From Peptostreptococcaceae bacterium (lineage in GTDB: Bacteria > Bacillota_A > Clostridia > Peptostreptococcales > Acidaminobacteraceae): DNA of 7,666 bases. Each line of letters begins with the position of its first letter. Position 1 is the stretch's first letter. Positions 6,601-7,666 of this stretch are shown in pieces. The stretch covers positions 1-7,666 of the forward strand of contig JABXKX010000414.1 of the NCBI GenBank assembly GCA_013619035.1, read 5' to 3'. The notes beneath the pieces were generated by a model, which searched no databases, was not told the origin of the DNA, and was given only the letters and a program-made list of their open reading frames with translations. The position numbers were made by a program, and so were the translations under genes.

Positions 6601-7188
6601 GGTAATGGACAAGGTATGGTGGATTTAGGTATCAATATGAACACTGAGGAACTTAATGAGAAGATTGATTCAGGACAAGTAAAAGGTCTGATTGTTATGG
6701 GCAATAATATTGATGTGAACATGATGGAAAAACTAGAATTTTTAGTTGTTCATGGCGAATATTTATCGATTCATTTAGATAAAGCAGATGTGATTATGCC
6801 GTCAACATCTCATCTGGAAACTTCAGGTACGATTACCAGTCAAGATAGACGTATCCAATATGCTAGAAAAGCTGTTAATCCAGAGATTAAAATGAACAAT
6901 ATAGAACAGTTACAAGAGATTATGAATGTCTTTACCAATAAGAATATGGATTATAGTGAAGCTTATTTATTAGAAAATATTGGCAAGATGTTACCAGAGT
7001 ATTTACATGCTCATGAAAACATCAATGATGATAGTTATTGGCCAATCGGTAAATCAAGAGTACTATATGGTGAGTGTTATCATACAGAAGATGGTTATGC
7101 TAAATTGCAACCCGTTGTTAGTGGTGTGATGTATATTGTAGAAGAGGATTCTATTGTTATAGACGAAGAATGTGTTAATATCAATTAA
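3634..7188 (+). CDS. Fusion subunit: [2Fe-2S] + GltD/NfnB-type NADPH:FAD module + [4Fe-4S] + degenerate MopB domain (transhydrogenase A subunit)
   Basis: Large subunit giving the complex an NADP(H) site. Modules in order: NuoG/HydA-type [2Fe-2S] domain (C36, C47, C50, C64); GltD-like N-terminal iron-sulfur domain (C100, C104, C108, C147, C151, C155); FAD Rossmann motif GGGPGG at 200-205; NAD(P)-binding GGGNTAMD at 330-337 with the R355-R356 pair typical of NADPH binding; FAD-closing GVFAGGDAVGTG from 467; a CLECGC...C cluster (C565-C576); two [4Fe-4S] motifs (C615/618/621/625 and C658/661/664/668); then a MopB-like region from 694 with its own [4Fe-4S] site (C694, C697, C701, C729). There is no [FeFe]-hydrogenase H-cluster domain. 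By comparison with E. coli FdhF from memory, the Sec/Cys position is a lysine (about K820), the neighbouring histidine is absent, and the cofactor-binding C-terminal domain is missing. It is therefore probably not a formate dehydrogenase despite the likely automatic label. With the two upstream subunits it best fits a StnABC/NfnABC-like electron-bifurcating ferredoxin:NAD:NADP transhydrogenase. GGAGG at 3622-3626 supports the start. Confidence 0.88.
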   Translation: MAQIRVNINGVEINTHTGHTILEVAKENGILIPTLCHDEKLKHYGSCGMCVVELDNSPRLIRSCSTQIANGMVIQTDTNRIKESRKTTLELMLSDHEGDCKAPCMLGCPSNVDVQGYVGLTANKEYEEALKLIKEDLPLPASIGRVCPHPCQTGCRRGIVDDSVSIAWIKRYVADLDLNKETSYIPEINPSTGKRIAVIGGGPGGLSAAYFLRKSGHEVVIYEAMPELGGMLKYGIPLYRLPKEVLQKEVKLIEKMGVKLVPNTRIGRDVELDHIRKEFDAVYVSIGAWKSSYINCKGSDNEGIIGGIEFLNKFAINEPIRTGNRIAVIGGGNTAMDACRTAIRLGAKEVYAIYRRTKEDMPAVDVEIEEAEEEGVVFKFLSNPVEFISDADGKVTHMRLEKMKQTEKDASGRRGVVATGEVELLEIDSVIMSVGQRLAPEGFEAIALNQRGNIDIGEGTYMTNLEGVFAGGDAVGTGAGIAIEAVADGKHASQIIDNYLRGDFIVKKPLYTVKKENLTLDDFKEIPRQHRSYMGHEAPEIRMHNFEEVVHGFEKESAVNEASRCLECGCMDSFECHLFDYANDYDVKPVRFDGPSKSLDIDDAHLYFTRDPNKCILCGMCVRICDEVMDRGILGLSGRGFDTVVQPAFNKPFSETDCISCGQCISVCPTGALQEKALINKPVPLEGILTESVCNQCGMGCSVKLESRGTLLLRSLPKENNSINKGLLCKKGRFDLVLQQNQTRIKQPMVRKNGILEEVSWDEAILYIARKSQSLNLRYGDNTMGAIVSGKYFNETIYLLKKLCNETFKTENVYANKGYKKGLKDVLGYDVSTNVVSELGHTDLIITIGTDIMERQPVLGVRIKTATNNGVELIVINDRESKADKWASSAVYNNNNLELLQGIAKELIQLKGTPKQSSGINELNESLKTIEVTPEAKMVADKLVANKNAMIVCDRELLSDEAVMLIAQIAVLSGHIGKPRNGIIQLRSEGNGQGMVDLGINMNTEELNEKIDSGQVKGLIVMGNNIDVNMMEKLEFLVVHGEYLSIHLDKADVIMPSTSHLETSGTITSQDRRIQYARKAVNPEIKMNNIEQLQEIMNVFTNKNMDYSEAYLLENIGKMLPEYLHAHENINDDSYWPIGKSRVLYGECYHTEDGYAKLQPVVSGVMYIVEEDSIVIDEECVNIN

Positions 7189-7192
7189 TTGG

Positions 7193-7224
7193 ATGGCTTA
7201 AGAGAAATCTTAAGCCATTTTTAT
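7193..7224 (+). terminator. Strong rho-independent terminator closing the redox operon
   Basis: A perfect 11-bp stem (7193-7203 with 7208-7218) capped by a GAAA loop and followed by a T-rich tail to 7224. It begins five bases after the TAA stop of the fusion gene. Confidence 0.93.
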
Positions 7225-7257
7225 ATCTAATTTATTTCATTCGGTGTATCATGAATC

Positions 7258-7265
7258 AAAAGGAG
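7258..7265 (+). promoter_or_regulatory. Ribosome-binding site of the DUF429 gene
   Basis: AAAAGGAG is six bases before the ATG at 7272. It chooses this start over an in-frame ATG at 7251, which has no such site, and shows that the reading frame interrupted by TGA is, or recently was, translated. No convincing promoter is visible between the terminator and this site. Confidence 0.65.
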
Positions 7266-7271
7266 AATCAT

Positions 7272-7666
7272 ATGTACTATATTGGTATTGATTTGGCTTG
7301 AACCTATAAAAATGAAACTGGTCTTTGTGTCTTGGATGAAAATTTAAATTGTATTTTTTGTGATGCAGATGTTTATTCTGATGAAGAGTTAATAGAAATG
7401 ATAAATATATATGAATTTAAAACAGTCTCCGTGGATGCACCTTTGATTGTAAATAATGAAACTGGCGGAAGAAAATGTGACAGTTTATTGATGAAACATG
7501 CCATACATAATAGATATTTAAAATTATATGCAACCTCTAGAAGTTATATGTTAAGAACCTTCAAATCGATAAGAGGTGAAGCACTTTATCAGATGTTATT
7601 AGAAAACGGTTTTATCTTAGGAAAAGATTTAACTGAAACCTATCCGACTGGTATTTTTTCTGTCTC
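7272..7666 (+). pseudogene. DUF429 family protein, in-frame TGA at codon 10, cut by the right edge
   Basis: Reading from ATG 7272 gives MYYIGIDLA, then TGA (7299-7301), then TYKNETGLCVL and about 120 more codons in the same frame without another stop to the window end. The continuation has the features I associate with DUF429, predicted to adopt an RNase H-like fold with no firmly established activity: GIDLA(W) at the start, VSVDAPL near residue 59, GGRKCD near residue 71, and RGEALYQMLLENG followed by a TYPTGI segment near the visible end. DUF429 proteins have tryptophan after GIDLA, so the TGA replaces a Trp codon rather than being random. It could be a recent nonsense mutation (one change from TGG), a sequencing error, or UGA read as Trp. 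All ten Trp codons in the other genes are TGG, which argues against full reassignment. Family assignment is fairly sure; pseudogene status is not. Confidence 0.65.

Noticed and set aside
3634..7188. Annotation as formate dehydrogenase alpha subunit or [FeFe]-hydrogenase HydA
   Set aside because: The Sec/Cys position is a lysine and the C-terminal MGD-binding domain is missing; no H-cluster cysteine motifs are present. The GltD NADPH module dominates the architecture.
7225..7257. Promoter with TATCAT at 7247 for the DUF429 gene
   Set aside because: There is no -35 at a suitable distance, and transcription would begin inside the ribosome-binding site.
7299..7301. TGA as a selenocysteine codon
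   Set aside because: The family residue is Trp, not Cys, and no convincing SECIS-like hairpin follows within the next 40 bases.
1..7666. CRISPR array, tRNA/rRNA genes, insertion sequences
   Set aside because: No spaced repeat series, no tRNA cloverleaf or rRNA-like stretch, and no transposase reading frame or terminal inverted repeats were seen.

Overview
The window is AT-rich bacterial DNA. Strong Shine-Dalgarno sequences, tight gene spacing, U-tailed hairpin terminators and the protein families present suggest a low-GC anaerobic Gram-positive-type bacterium (Clostridia-like, or a free-living Mollicutes relative such as the Izemoplasma group). The sequence alone does not settle which. All five genes lie on the + strand.

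Layout: (1) 13-1032, a six-helix membrane protein with a complete C-terminal GGDEF diguanylate cyclase domain, followed by a rho-independent terminator. (2) 1081-1372, a non-coding control region. It holds a catabolite-responsive-element-like palindrome, an extended -10 promoter, a hairpin in the likely leader, and a second TATAAT overlapping a 12-bp palindrome. (3) 1373-7188, a three-gene operon with a 4-base overlap, then a 15-base gap, closed by a strong terminator. (4) 7272 to the right edge, a DUF429 family gene interrupted by an in-frame TGA exactly where the family has a conserved tryptophan.

The operon is the main content. Gene 1 is a NuoE/HydC-like [2Fe-2S] subunit. Gene 2 is a NuoF/HydB-like FMN/NAD(H) subunit with an extra N-terminal thioredoxin-like domain and a C-terminal pair of [4Fe-4S] clusters. 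Gene 3 is a 1184-residue fusion of a [2Fe-2S] domain, a GltD/NfnB-type FAD-NADPH module, several [4Fe-4S] sites and a degenerate molybdopterin-oxidoreductase (MopB) domain. The first two match the core of the HydBC/Bfu type of electron-bifurcating flavoenzymes. The third supplies an NADP(H) site and has neither an H-cluster domain nor a working formate dehydrogenase site. The best reading is an electron-bifurcating ferredoxin:NAD:NADP transhydrogenase of the StnABC/NfnABC kind, which would link the NADH, NADPH and ferredoxin pools of a fermenter. This function is inferred from domain content; bifurcation itself cannot be read from sequence.

Most worth a second look are the MopB tail that has lost its catalytic Sec/Cys and cofactor-binding C-terminal domain but kept its iron-sulfur site, the TGA-for-Trp position in the DUF429 gene, and the control region of the operon.
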